Source: a bacterium
GTDB taxonomy: Bacteria > Oederibacteriota > CAKKQC01
Direction: 5' to 3'
Assembly (NCBI GenBank): GCA_919901855.1
Contig: CAKKQC010000038.1
Location: 105,298 to 169,297 of the forward strand
DNA: 64,000 nt
The position numbers were made by a program, and so were the translations under genes. The notes below the pieces were generated by a model that saw only the letters and a list, made by a program, of their open reading frames with translations, made no database searches and was not told where the DNA came from. Shown piece after piece: positions 39,634-47,099 of the stretch. The first letter of the stretch is position 1; each line of letters starts with the position of its first letter.

Positions 39634-40482
39634 GTGACCGATCTCGGGACCGCGCGCGAGCGGTGCCGGGAGATCGCGCTGCGGCACTACGAGAACTTCC
39701 CGGTGGGGCGGTACGGGGTGCCGAAGGAGCAACAGCCCGACATCCACGCGATCTACGCGTTCGCCCGGATCGCGGACGACTTCGCCGACGAACCGCGGTT
39801 CGAGGGAACCCGGCTCGAGCGGCTCGACGAGTGGGGGGCGAAGCTCGAGGCCGCCGCGAAGGGGGAGGCCGTGGACGAGCCCGTTTTCGTCGCCCTTGGC
39901 GATACGATCAGGCGGCGCGATGTGCCCGTCCAGCTCCTGCGCGACCTGCTAGGCGCGTTCCGGCAGGACGCGGTGAAGCAGCGCTACGAGACCTGGGACG
40001 AGGTCCTCGACTACTGCACCCGGTCGGCGAATCCGGTGGGGCGGCTCGTGCTGTGGGTGACGGACCATCGCGACGGCGCGCTCCTGCCGTATTCGGATGC
40101 CCTCTGCACGGGGCTCCAGCTCGCGAACTTCTGGCAGGACTTGTCCGTGGATCACGCGCGGGGGCGGTGCTACATCCCGAAGGCGGACGCCGTGGAGGCT
40201 GGCGTGGATATCGAGGCGCTTGTCCGGGGGGAATCGCCCGAGGGCATTGCCTCGCTCCTGGATGCGCTCGTGGGCCGCACGCGCGAGCTGTTCGACGGGG
40301 CGTTGCCCCTCCCGCGACGGCTCCGGGGGCTCCTGCGCTACGAGATCGCGGCGACGTGGAACGGCGGCCGGATCATCCTCGAGCGGACGGCGGCGCTCGG
40401 GGCGCGCGCTCTCCAGGTGCGGCCGTCGTTGACGGGAGTGGACAAGATCATGATCCTGGTGAGGGCGCTGAGGTATCCTTAG
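39634..40482 (+). CDS. hpnC: squalene/phytoene synthase family protein, HpnC type
   Basis: A 282-residue trans-isoprenyl synthase with both Asp-rich motifs: IADDFADE (first) and NFWQDLSVD (second). Other typical blocks are HYENFPVGRYGVPKEQQPDI, IYAFARI, RSANPVGRLVLW and GRCYIPK. HpnC acts with HpnD and HpnE to make squalene from farnesyl diphosphate in hopanoid-producing bacteria; it converts presqualene diphosphate to hydroxysqualene. hpnD and hpnE lie 6 kb downstream rather than beside it. The start is uncertain: GTG 39634 gives a usual length, while GTG 39550 would add 28 Pro/Ala-rich residues. No strong -10 or ribosome site marks either. Confidence 0.85.
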   Translation: MTDLGTARERCREIALRHYENFPVGRYGVPKEQQPDIHAIYAFARIADDFADEPRFEGTRLERLDEWGAKLEAAAKGEAVDEPVFVALGDTIRRRDVPVQLLRDLLGAFRQDAVKQRYETWDEVLDYCTRSANPVGRLVLWVTDHRDGALLPYSDALCTGLQLANFWQDLSVDHARGRCYIPKADAVEAGVDIEALVRGESPEGIASLLDALVGRTRELFDGALPLPRRLRGLLRYEIAATWNGGRIILERTAALGARALQVRPSLTGVDKIMILVRALRYP

Positions 40483-40488
40483 AGAGAT

Positions 40489-40632
40489 GGGCCTCCGCAT
40501 GCTCAAATGGTTGGAGCAGCGGGCTCATATGGCATCATTGGAACAACTGGGCCTCCGGCGTCCGTTGCGGAGACGCAACGTACGCCGCGGGCTTGAAGCC
40601 CGTATGCTCAATGGTTAGAGCAGCGGGCTCAT
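40489..40632 (+). repeat. decayed partial copies of the adjacent tRNA(CAU) gene
   Basis: Three fragments resemble the tRNA at 40652. Fragment (a), 40489-40528, has the 5' acceptor strand GGGCCTC plus a D-arm/anticodon-stem copy with small changes (GCTCAAATGGTTGGAGC). Fragment (b), 40549-40555, is GGGCCTC alone. Fragment (c), 40606-40632, is 27 nt identical to tRNA positions 40661-40687. Both long fragments stop exactly at the anticodon, ...GGGCTCAT. Between them, 40556-40603 holds hairpins (CGGCGTCCGTTGCG with its near complement; GGGCTTGAAGCCC). Confidence 0.8.
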
Positions 40633-40742
40633 GAGTCGTCCGAAAATCGATGGGCCTCTAGCTCAATGGTTAGAGCAGCGGGCTCATAATCCGTAGGTTC
40701 CGGGTTCGAGTCCCGGGGGGCCCATCGATTTTCGGACGACTC
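40633..40742. repeat. 24-nt perfect inverted repeat enclosing the tRNA
   Basis: 40633-40656 (GAGTCGTCCGAAAATCGAT then GGGCC) is the exact reverse complement of 40719-40742. The inner five bases are the acceptor stem itself, so the 7-bp acceptor stem continues into 19 further perfect base pairs outside the mature tRNA. The left arm joins directly onto tRNA fragment (c), which ends at the anticodon CAT at 40630-40632. Confidence 0.92.
40652..40724 (+). tRNA. tRNA with anticodon CAU (elongator Met, or Ile2)
   Basis: A 73-nt cloverleaf. The acceptor strands GGGCCTC/GGGGCCC pair fully (one U-G). The D-arm is GCTC-AATGGTTA-GAGC. The anticodon stem GCGGG/TCCGT has loop CTCATAA (anticodon CAT). The T-arm is CCGGG-TTCGAGT-CCCGG and the discriminator is A. 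CCA is not encoded. G1-C72 pairing and the lack of three consecutive G-C pairs on both sides of the anticodon stem argue against initiator tRNA. Elongator Met and lysidine-modified Ile2 cannot be separated from sequence alone with certainty. Confidence 0.9.
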
Positions 40743-40758
40743 GCCGCATCGGTAGGTA

Positions 40759-42393
40759 ATGCATTGTTCTACTGTGCCGCCTTCGGCGGCACGGGCGGTA
40801 ATCCGTAGGAGAGGGGAGAGGGAGCTGAAGAGCAGGATTCTGATCGCAGGGGTCGGAGCGGTTGTCGCTCTTCACGCGTGGCTGGCGGTGGAGAACCTGA
40901 CCATGGACGGGGACACGCTCCGGCTCGCCGGACAGGTCGCGCAGACGGCCAGCCTGCGCGACGCGTGCTGCCTGCTCGGCCCCAAGACCGTCCTCTATCC
41001 CCTCCAGCCGCCATTCCTGTGGGCCGCGGCTTGGGGCGGCGCCCTCGTCTGGCCCGGCTGGAACCCGCTGTCAGCGGCCCGGCTGGCGACGATCCTCGCC
41101 CTTGTTGCCATCGCGTGGCTCCTCGCCCGCCTGGCCGGGGACGCGGGCGCGGGGCCGGGGGGCCGGGCCGTGGCGGCCGCCTTCCCGTTCTGCTGGCACG
41201 GCTTCTCGTTCCTGGTCGGTTCGTGCGACGACAACGTGGTCACGGACGCCCTCCGGCTCGCGGCCGTTTTCGCGACGACCCGCTGGCTGGCCTCGCCGCC
41301 GGGCGGGCGCCGGCACCTCGTCGCGGGCGCCGCGCTCGGGGGCGCGATGCTCTGGCACTTCCAGTCGGTCCTGCTCTTCCCCGCGGTCGCGATCGCGGGG
41401 CTGTGGGAGTCCGGGCGCGAGGGATCGTCCCGGCGGCGCGAGATCGCGGTGGCGCTCCTCGCCGGGGCCGTCATCTGGGCGGCCGGCGTGGGGGGCTCCG
41501 TGCTCGCCGGCCGCGGTCCGGCGCCGGAGCTTTCGGCTCTCGCGCGGGCCACGGTCGAGAACCACCGCGAAGGCAGGCTCTGGGCTCCGCGCTCCGCGCG
41601 GACCCCGGCGACGCAGGCCGCCGTGGTGGGCGAGGGCTGGAGCCGCATGATCCTCGGCTTCGACTGGCTGAGGCCGGCGGGCGGCGCGGTCGCGGTCGCG
41701 ATGGTTGTGGCGCTGGCGACGATCCTGGGCGTCGGGTGCGCGGTCGTGCTCGCGGGCACCCCGCTGGGGCGGGTGCTGGGCCCGGTCGTCGCGATCCAGT
41801 CCGCGCACTCGTTCCTGTACGAATCAGAGAGCATCGAGCGGTGGGACCTGCCGGTGATGGTCTCGGGGCTCGCCCTCGCCGCCGCCTTCGCCGCGTGCCG
41901 CCGTCGCACCGCGAAGCCGAAGGCTTCGTGGGCCGGGTCCGTCCGCGGACCCGCTGGCTCCGTCCTCGGAGCCGGGGGCGCCGCGCTGGCCGTGGCTCTG
42001 GTCGCCTGCAATGTGACCGCGTACGTACGGTTCGCCCGCGGGGCCGAGTCCGCGTTCCTCGACGTAGTCGAGGGCCGTCGGACGATCGCGGAGCTCAATC
42101 TTGATTGCGTGGGGGCGCACTGGCGGCTCTGCCGCGTGGCGCGCGGGGTCGCGCTCGAGGCCGGGCCCGGGGACGCCTTCGCCGGCATGCTCCAGGCGAA
42201 GGTGCCGGACGTCTTCCACCAGTACTGGCTCACGAGCTGGTGCACGGCCTACCTGATCTGCTACGCCCCCGGGTTCCTCCAGCGGCCGGCCGCGCGCCCG
42301 CTCTGGATCAGCCTCCTCCGCGCCCCGCCGCCATCCCACGTGATCCTGCGTCAGGAGGGATTCGTCTACCTCGCCGCCGCGCGACGCCCCTAG
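40759..42393 (+). CDS. polytopic membrane protein of unknown function
   Basis: At most 544 residues with about eight to ten hydrophobic segments (for example ILIAGVGAVVALHAW; LATILALVAIAWLLARL; GAVAVAMVVALATILGVGC; AALAVALVACNVTAY) and a soluble C-terminal stretch ending EGFVYLAAARRP. The topology recalls GT-C-type glycosyltransferases or other lipid-linked sugar enzymes, but I see no diagnostic motif and leave it unnamed. The start is doubtful: ATG 40759 and GTG 40774 lie in the tRNA 3' flank and hairpin. A purine-rich stretch (AGGAGAGGGGAGAGGGAG, about 40807-40824) just before KSRILIAG suggests translation from a non-ATG codon near 40825. Its stop overlaps tail-to-tail with the DUF6807 gene (CTAG shared). 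Confidence 0.65.
   Translation: MHCSTVPPSAARAVIRRRGERELKSRILIAGVGAVVALHAWLAVENLTMDGDTLRLAGQVAQTASLRDACCLLGPKTVLYPLQPPFLWAAAWGGALVWPGWNPLSAARLATILALVAIAWLLARLAGDAGAGPGGRAVAAAFPFCWHGFSFLVGSCDDNVVTDALRLAAVFATTRWLASPPGGRRHLVAGAALGGAMLWHFQSVLLFPAVAIAGLWESGREGSSRRREIAVALLAGAVIWAAGVGGSVLAGRGPAPELSALARATVENHREGRLWAPRSARTPATQAAVVGEGWSRMILGFDWLRPAGGAVAVAMVVALATILGVGCAVVLAGTPLGRVLGPVVAIQSAHSFLYESESIERWDLPVMVSGLALAAAFAACRRRTAKPKASWAGSVRGPAGSVLGAGGAALAVALVACNVTAYVRFARGAESAFLDVVEGRRTIAELNLDCVGAHWRLCRVARGVALEAGPGDAFAGMLQAKVPDVFHQYWLTSWCTAYLICYAPGFLQRPAARPLWISLLRAPPPSHVILRQEGFVYLAAARRP
40774..40792. terminator. 8-bp GC-rich hairpin downstream of the tRNA
   Basis: GTGCCGCC-TTC-GGCGGCAC is a perfect 8-bp stem with a 3-nt loop, 50 nt after the tRNA. 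It has no T-tract. It may end the tRNA transcript, or it may form at the start of the next mRNA, since it lies inside the longest form of the following ORF. Confidence 0.45.
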
Positions 42394-43532
42394 ACCGGCC
42401 GGGCCTCCGCCCTGGGGGGGAAGGCCCAGTCGAGCCAGCGCTCCGCGACCCGGCCCGAGTTCCGGTCGCCCTCGTGGAGGAAGATCCGGTAGCGGAAGGG
42501 CAGCGACCCGCCCGCGGCAAGCACGTGGGAACCGTCGTTCGACCAGCCCGACTGGTAGTCGTGCCACGCGAACGGGTTCGCCGCGAAGAGGCCGTAGTCG
42601 CGGATGTGCCAGTGCGAGGGGTACCGGAACGCGCGCGGGTGGTCGAGCACGGCGATGCCGACCTTCTTCCCGTCCAGCTCGCCCGAGTAGTCGATCCAGG
42701 GCGCGCGGTGGCCCCAGCTCTCGCCCTCGCCGAGCCCCCCGAGCGCGTGCGCGATGAGCCCAGTCCGGTCGCCCTGGAGGGGTTCCCGGACCCGGATCGC
42801 GCAGATGCCGCCCTCCTTCGTGTCGCCGAACGTGACGTCACCGTGGTTCGCGTGGAACACGACCTCGAGGTCCATGAACCGCCCGCCGGGCACCGACCGC
42901 CACAGCCGGAACGTGCGCGTCTCGTCGACCAGGGGACCGCCCTTGGCCGAGGTCCACGTGAGCGTCTCCTCGAATCCCGCCCACACGGGTCCCTTGTTCA
43001 CCTGCCACGCGAACCCTGAGTGCTTCTGGATGCCGTGCCCCGCGTCCTCGCTCCAGAGGTCGACGCCGTTCACGAGCCCGTGCGCGACCCAGAGGCTGCG
43101 GTGGTGCGGGTGGTCGATCTTCGGCTGCGGGTCCTTCTTCGCCGTGACGTGGCGCGTGAGTTCGGTCTCGCCGAGCTTGACCGGCGAGAAGTACGGCCGG
43201 GCCGGGAGCGGCAGGGGGCTCCGGTCGCCGAAGTGGTACCGGGTGACGAGCGCGCCGTCGGAGAGGAACGTGAGCGTATCGCCGTCCTCCTCCATCGTGA
43301 GCGCCTCGCCCGCGGGCTCGCCTGGCGAGGCGCGCAGGACGGCGGGCTGGCCGGCCTTCAGCTTCCCCGTCACGAGCCACAGCTTGCCCCCCGCGGCCTG
43401 CGCGACGGCGGGACCGCCCAATCGGCCGTCGAACCGGTACGGCCCCTCGGGGGCGCCGGTGGGGAGGTCCACGGACAGGGGCGCGTGGTCGCGGTCGTGG
43501 CGGCCGGGGTCGAGCGAGACTTCAATGGGCAT
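42390..43532 (-). CDS. DUF6807 / PmoA-like family protein
   Basis: A 380-residue protein with the family signature HPHHRSLWVAHGLVNGVDLW and later blocks HSGFAWQVNKGPVW, ETRTFRLWRSVPGGRFMDLE and PSHWHIRDYGLFAANPFAWHDY. The family is annotated as PmoA-like, after similarity to a methane monooxygenase-linked protein. It is mostly found in Planctomycetes, Verrucomicrobia and similar carbohydrate-degrading bacteria beside Gfo/Idh and TIM-barrel genes, and a role in sugar metabolism is more likely than in methane oxidation. ATG 43532 has GGAGG five bases upstream and lies inside the 3' end of the preceding isomerase gene (11-nt overlap), so the two are translationally coupled. GTG 43538 is unlikely because it overlaps that ribosome site. 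Confidence 0.8.
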   Translation of the reverse strand: MPIEVSLDPGRHDRDHAPLSVDLPTGAPEGPYRFDGRLGGPAVAQAAGGKLWLVTGKLKAGQPAVLRASPGEPAGEALTMEEDGDTLTFLSDGALVTRYHFGDRSPLPLPARPYFSPVKLGETELTRHVTAKKDPQPKIDHPHHRSLWVAHGLVNGVDLWSEDAGHGIQKHSGFAWQVNKGPVWAGFEETLTWTSAKGGPLVDETRTFRLWRSVPGGRFMDLEVVFHANHGDVTFGDTKEGGICAIRVREPLQGDRTGLIAHALGGLGEGESWGHRAPWIDYSGELDGKKVGIAVLDHPRAFRYPSHWHIRDYGLFAANPFAWHDYQSGWSNDGSHVLAAGGSLPFRYRIFLHEGDRNSGRVAERWLDWAFPPRAEARPV

Positions 43533-44355
43533 GGGCACCTCCGAAGTGGCGGTTGAGGGTCTCTAGGCTCAGTCGCGCGATTTCCTCCGGCCCGGGTCCG
43601 GGGGCGAAAGTCTCCACCGAAATCCAGCGGTCGTAGCCCACGGCCTTCAGCGCCGCCGCGATCGGGGCGATGTCCTCGTCGCCCATGCCCGGTCCCAGCA
43701 GGTTGGGGTCGTTTGCGTGGAAGTGGTGCAGGTACCGGCCGCCCTCGGCCAGGATGGTCTCCGCCGGCGACTTCGGCTCGGCACCCCGCATGGCCTTGAT
43801 GTCGAGGTGCAGCCGGAAGTTCGCGTGGCCCACGGCCTCGACGAGCCGGACGCCTTCCTCCATCGTGTTGATGAAGTTCGTCTCGACCTTCGTCAGCGGC
43901 TCGATCAGGACCGAGATCCCGGCCGCGCCCGCGGCGACCGAGACCTCGCGGAACACGCGCGTGGCGCGGGCGAAGCCGTCATCGAAGGACTGGCCGGAGG
44001 CGAGATCGCGCTGGGCCGGCGACCCGAAGACCATGAGCTGGCCGCCGAGGTCGCTGCACAGCGAAACCAGGATTCGGAGGTAGCCGGCGGTGCGGTCGAG
44101 CACGGTGTCGTCCGGGCTCGTGATCGAGAGCCCCTGGGTCCTCGCCAGCAGCCAGTGCAGCCCCACGATGTCGAGCCCGGCGTTCTCGTAGGCCTCGCGT
44201 ACTTCGCGGACCTCGGAGGGCTTCATCCTGGTGGGGTCGGGGGAGAGCGTGAAGGGCGCGAGCTCAACGCCGTCGTAGCCGAGGGCCTTGGCCCTGGCCG
44301 CGATGCCGGTCTGGGCCCAGTCCTTGAACATCTCGTTGCACACCGCGAACCGCAT
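43522..44355 (-). CDS. sugar phosphate isomerase/epimerase (xylose-isomerase-like TIM barrel)
   Basis: A 277-residue TIM barrel opening MRFAVCNEMFKDW, with LGYDGVELAPFTLS, the strand-4 region GQLMVFGSPAQRD, a metal-ligand Glu in SVLIEPLTKVETN, HLDIKAMRGAEP, YLHHFHANDPN (His and Asp ligands) and the closing Glu in WISVETFAPG. These acidic and His residues fit the divalent-metal site of the AP endonuclease 2/xylose isomerase superfamily. The substrate is unknown. It forms an operon with the DUF6807 gene. ATG 44355 follows a consensus TATAAT by 6 nt. Confidence 0.85.
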   Translation of the reverse strand: MRFAVCNEMFKDWAQTGIAARAKALGYDGVELAPFTLSPDPTRMKPSEVREVREAYENAGLDIVGLHWLLARTQGLSITSPDDTVLDRTAGYLRILVSLCSDLGGQLMVFGSPAQRDLASGQSFDDGFARATRVFREVSVAAGAAGISVLIEPLTKVETNFINTMEEGVRLVEAVGHANFRLHLDIKAMRGAEPKSPAETILAEGGRYLHHFHANDPNLLGPGMGDEDIAPIAAALKAVGYDRWISVETFAPGPGPEEIARLSLETLNRHFGGAHAH

Positions 44356-44361
44356 CGCCGC

Positions 44362-44367
44362 ATTATA
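44362..44367 (-). promoter_or_regulatory. -10 element (TATAAT) of the isomerase-DUF6807 operon
   Basis: On the minus strand a perfect TATAAT ends 6 nt before the ATG at 44355. It is a strong example of the leaderless layout. Confidence 0.7.
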
Positions 44368-44424
44368 CTGAGCCGCCCGCTGGCGGGACGATCCGGGGGG
44401 TCTTCGCCGCCTTCGGACGCGTGC

Positions 44425-44430
44425 TAACAT
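44425..44430 (+). promoter_or_regulatory. -10 element upstream of ilvB and its short leader ORF
   Basis: TAACAT ends 9 nt before ATG 44440, the start of a 17-codon ORF, and 59 nt before the ilvB ATG. The transcript would start at or near the short ORF. Confidence 0.45.
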
Positions 44431-44439
44431 AGGTTATCC

Positions 44440-44493
44440 ATGAAGACGACCAGCGAACCCATTCCGTGCCGCGGCCGCGGGAGGGTGTCATGA
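44440..44493 (+). CDS. 17-residue leader ORF upstream of ilvB
   Basis: An ATG 9 nt after a -10-like TAACAT opens a 17-codon frame (MKTTSEPIPCRGRGRVS). Its TGA overlaps the ilvB ATG (ATGA). The layout suggests translational coupling, where ribosomes that finish the leader restart on ilvB. Known ilvB leader peptides are rich in Val/Leu; this one is not, so branched-chain attenuation of the classical kind is not supported. It may be fortuitous. Confidence 0.35.
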   Translation: MKTTSEPIPCRGRGRVS

Positions 44494-46241
44494 AGCCCCC
44501 GGCGGCGAAGCCCGCGAAGCCGAAGCGCGACGACGGGCACGTGCGCTCCGGCGCCCGCGTCATCGTGGACGCCCTCGAGGAGCTCGGCGTCGACATCGTG
44601 TTCGGGTACCCCGGCGGCTCGATCATCAAGCTCTACGACGAGCTCACGAGCTCGCACATCAAGGTCATCCTGTCGGGCGACGAGCGGTGCGCCGGCCACG
44701 CGGCCGAGGGCTACGCGCGCGCCACCGGCAAGGTGGGCGTCATGCTCTGCACGTCGGGCCCGGGCGCAACGAACCTCGTGACCCCGCTCGCGGACGCGCG
44801 CATGGACTCGACCCCCGTGGTCGCCATCTCGGGCCAGGTGGCCAGCGCCGTGATCGGGCGCGACGCCTTCCAGGAGGCCCCGATGCAGGCCGCGACCTTC
44901 GCCATCACGAAGCACAACTACCTCGTGACGAAGGCCGGGGACCTCGGCCGCGTGGTGCGCGAGGCGTTCCATATCGCGTCCACCGGCCGCCCGGGCCCCG
45001 TGCTCGTGGACGTGGCCAAGGACGCGCAGGCGGCCATGGTGGACGTCCGCGAGACCTCGTTCGAGTTCAAGCTCCGCGGGTACAATCCCGTGCGGAAGCT
45101 CCACATGAACCAGATCGACCGCGCGATGGAGCTCATCGGGGACGCGAAGCGGCCGCTGCTCTACGTGGGGCAGGGCGTCGTGCTCGCGGACGCGTGGAAG
45201 GAGCTGCGCAAGTTCGTCGAGATCACGGGCATTCCCGTGACCGAGACCCTGCTCGCCAAGGGCGCGTTCCCGGCGTCCCACAAGCTCTGGGTGGGCACGC
45301 TCGGCATGCACGGCGCTGCGTTCGCGAACTACGCCATCCACGAGGCCGACGTCGTGGTCGTGCTCGGGGCGCGGTTCGACGACCGGGTGACCGGGAACCC
45401 GGCCGCGTTCGCGACGCAGGCGAAGTGGATCCAGGTGGACATCGACCCGTCCGAGATCAACAAGAACGTGACGGTGCAGGTGCCCGTGGCCGCCGACGTT
45501 GGTGAGGCGCTCGCCGAGATGGTCAAACGCGCGAAGCCGGGCCACCACGACGGCTGGCACAAGCGCATCGACGAGCTCAAGCGCAAGTTCCCGTACCACT
45601 ACCGGCCGGGGACCGGCGAGATCAAGCCCCAGTACTTCCTCGAGCGGCTCATGGAGGCCATGGGAGGGAAGGGCATCGTGACGACGGGCGTGGGCCAGCA
45701 CCAGATGTGGACGCTCCAGTACTGCCGGTTCGACGAGCCGCGGCGGTACATCACCTCCGGCGGCGCCGGGACGATGGGCTTCGGGCTGCCCGCGGCCGTG
45801 GGCGCCCAGTTCGGGCGCCCAAACGAGCTCGTGGTGGACGTTGACGGGGACGGTTCGTTCGAGATGAACATCAACGAGTTGCGGACCGTGCGCGACAACA
45901 ACCTGCCCATCAAGATCGCGATCATGAACAACCGCATGCTCGGGATGGTGGGGCAGTGGCAGCGGAAGTTCTTCAAGGGGAACTACTCGTCCACGCAGTT
46001 CAACGAGGACATCCCGAACTTCGTGGCCGGCGTGCAGGCCCTTTACGGGGTGCCGGGGAGGCGGATCGCGAAGCGGGACGAGGTGAAGCCCGCCATCGAC
46101 GAGATGATCGGGGCCAGGGGGCCGTTCCTCCTCGACGTCGTGATTCCGAAGGACGAGGACGTGTACCCCATGATCCCGGCCGGCGCGACTATTCATGACA
46201 TCATGCTCGGGGAAGAGCAGGGACACACGCCCCCCGTCTGA
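44490..46241 (+). CDS. ilvB: acetolactate synthase large subunit (ThDP-dependent)
   Basis: This 583-residue enzyme condenses two pyruvates, or pyruvate and 2-oxobutyrate, in the first common step of branched-chain amino acid synthesis. Visible features are the N-terminal domain VDIVFGYPGGSIIKLYDEL, the catalytic Glu in SGDERCAGHAAEGYARATGK, TSGPGATNLVTP, the substrate-channel motif GRDAFQEAP, and the ThDP motif starting VDGDGSFEMNINEL and closing IMNNRMLGMVGQWQ. The NN-x-LGMV-x-QWQ ending is typical of acetolactate synthase rather than pyruvate oxidase or glyoxylate carboligase. The ribosome site GGGAGGG is about 4 nt upstream of ATG 44490. No ilvN regulatory subunit follows; the next gene is hpnD. 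Confidence 0.92.
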   Translation: MKPPAAKPAKPKRDDGHVRSGARVIVDALEELGVDIVFGYPGGSIIKLYDELTSSHIKVILSGDERCAGHAAEGYARATGKVGVMLCTSGPGATNLVTPLADARMDSTPVVAISGQVASAVIGRDAFQEAPMQAATFAITKHNYLVTKAGDLGRVVREAFHIASTGRPGPVLVDVAKDAQAAMVDVRETSFEFKLRGYNPVRKLHMNQIDRAMELIGDAKRPLLYVGQGVVLADAWKELRKFVEITGIPVTETLLAKGAFPASHKLWVGTLGMHGAAFANYAIHEADVVVVLGARFDDRVTGNPAAFATQAKWIQVDIDPSEINKNVTVQVPVAADVGEALAEMVKRAKPGHHDGWHKRIDELKRKFPYHYRPGTGEIKPQYFLERLMEAMGGKGIVTTGVGQHQMWTLQYCRFDEPRRYITSGGAGTMGFGLPAAVGAQFGRPNELVVDVDGDGSFEMNINELRTVRDNNLPIKIAIMNNRMLGMVGQWQRKFFKGNYSSTQFNEDIPNFVAGVQALYGVPGRRIAKRDEVKPAIDEMIGARGPFLLDVVIPKDEDVYPMIPAGATIHDIMLGEEQGHTPPV

Positions 46242-46267
46242 TCCGGGATTCGCCCGGCTCCTTCCGG

Positions 46268-46273
46268 TACACT
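46268..46273 (+). promoter_or_regulatory. -10 element of the hpnD-hpnE-hemL operon
   Basis: TACACT ends 7 nt before ATG 46281. It allows the squalene/haem operon to be transcribed apart from ilvB. Confidence 0.55.
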
Positions 46274-46280
46274 GGTCCCC

Positions 46281-47099
46281 ATGAACGCCGGGGTCGCCAA
46301 GTCGAACTTCAAGTGGGGCATCCGCCTGCTCCCGCCGGGTCAGCGGGCGGCCGTGACCGCCATCTACGCGTTCTGCCGGGCGGCCGACGACGACGCCGAC
46401 CTCGACCCGTCCAGGGGCAAGGAGGCGATCGCGCGGTGGCGCGAGGAGGTCGCGGCCTGCTACGACGGCTTCCCGAAGCACCCGGTGATGAGGAACCTGC
46501 ACCCCCTGGTCCGGACGCTCAAACTCCGGCGCGAGTACTTCGACATGATCCTCACGGGAATGGACATGGACCTCGCGGGGAAGCGCTACGCGAACATGGA
46601 CGAGCTGCTCGGGTACTGCGACTGCGTGGCCGGGGCGGTCGGCCTGCTCGTCCTGCAGGCGATGGGCCTCCACGAGGACGAGCGGGCGCGCGAGTACTCG
46701 GCGCATCTCTCCTACGGCCTCCAGCTCACGAACATCCTCCGCGACCTGCGCGAGGACGCGGACCGGGGGCGCGTGTACCTGCCGGCGGACGCGATGGCGG
46801 CGTACGGATACTCCGAGGCCGAGCTCCGGAAGGGAGTCGCGAGCGTCGGATTCTTCAAGACCGCGCGGTTCGTCGCGAAGCGGGCGGACGAGGAATTCCT
46901 CAGGGCGCGGGAGGGGCTGGACCCTATGCTGCGCCGCCGCCTGCTCGGCCCCGAGATCATGCGGGAGACCTACGAGGCGCTCCTGCACCGGATCATGAAA
47001 GCAGCCGACCTGTCGCTCGACGGTCATCCGCCGCGCCTGTCGCAGATCGAGAAGATCGTGATCGCGACTGCGACCTGGGTGCACGTCAGGTACCTGTGA
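46281..47099 (+). CDS. hpnD: presqualene diphosphate synthase
   Basis: A 272-residue squalene/phytoene synthase family protein of the HpnD type, joining two farnesyl diphosphates to presqualene diphosphate. It has the conserved opening SNFKWGIRLLPPGQRAAVTA, the first Asp motif in YAFCRAADDDADL, the HpnD-typical YFDMILTGMDMDL, and the second motif NILRDLREDADRGRVYLP. The stop overlaps the hpnE start by one base (TGATG). HpnC and HpnD both occur in the window, which is the usual set for the three-enzyme bacterial squalene route. Confidence 0.93.
   Translation: MNAGVAKSNFKWGIRLLPPGQRAAVTAIYAFCRAADDDADLDPSRGKEAIARWREEVAACYDGFPKHPVMRNLHPLVRTLKLRREYFDMILTGMDMDLAGKRYANMDELLGYCDCVAGAVGLLVLQAMGLHEDERAREYSAHLSYGLQLTNILRDLREDADRGRVYLPADAMAAYGYSEAELRKGVASVGFFKTARFVAKRADEEFLRAREGLDPMLRRRLLGPEIMRETYEALLHRIMKAADLSLDGHPPRLSQIEKIVIATATWVHVRYL

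Noticed and set aside
33646..39747. 2,033-codon open frame antisense to the 2,430-residue gene (and similar frames at 16002-20699, 28403-31471, 30400-33537)
   Set aside because: These are mirror frames of strongly GC-biased genes. The translations are Arg/Pro/Gly/Asp-rich, match no family, and lie opposite genes with clear domains.
40606..40632. Second tRNA gene upstream of the tRNA(CAU)
   Set aside because: Only the D-arm and 5' anticodon half are present. T-arm and 3' acceptor are missing, so it cannot fold as a tRNA.
42390..43532. Methane monooxygenase component (PmoA)
   Set aside because: The family name is misleading. The sequence is a soluble HPHHR-motif protein, not the membrane PmoA subunit, and the context is sugar metabolism.
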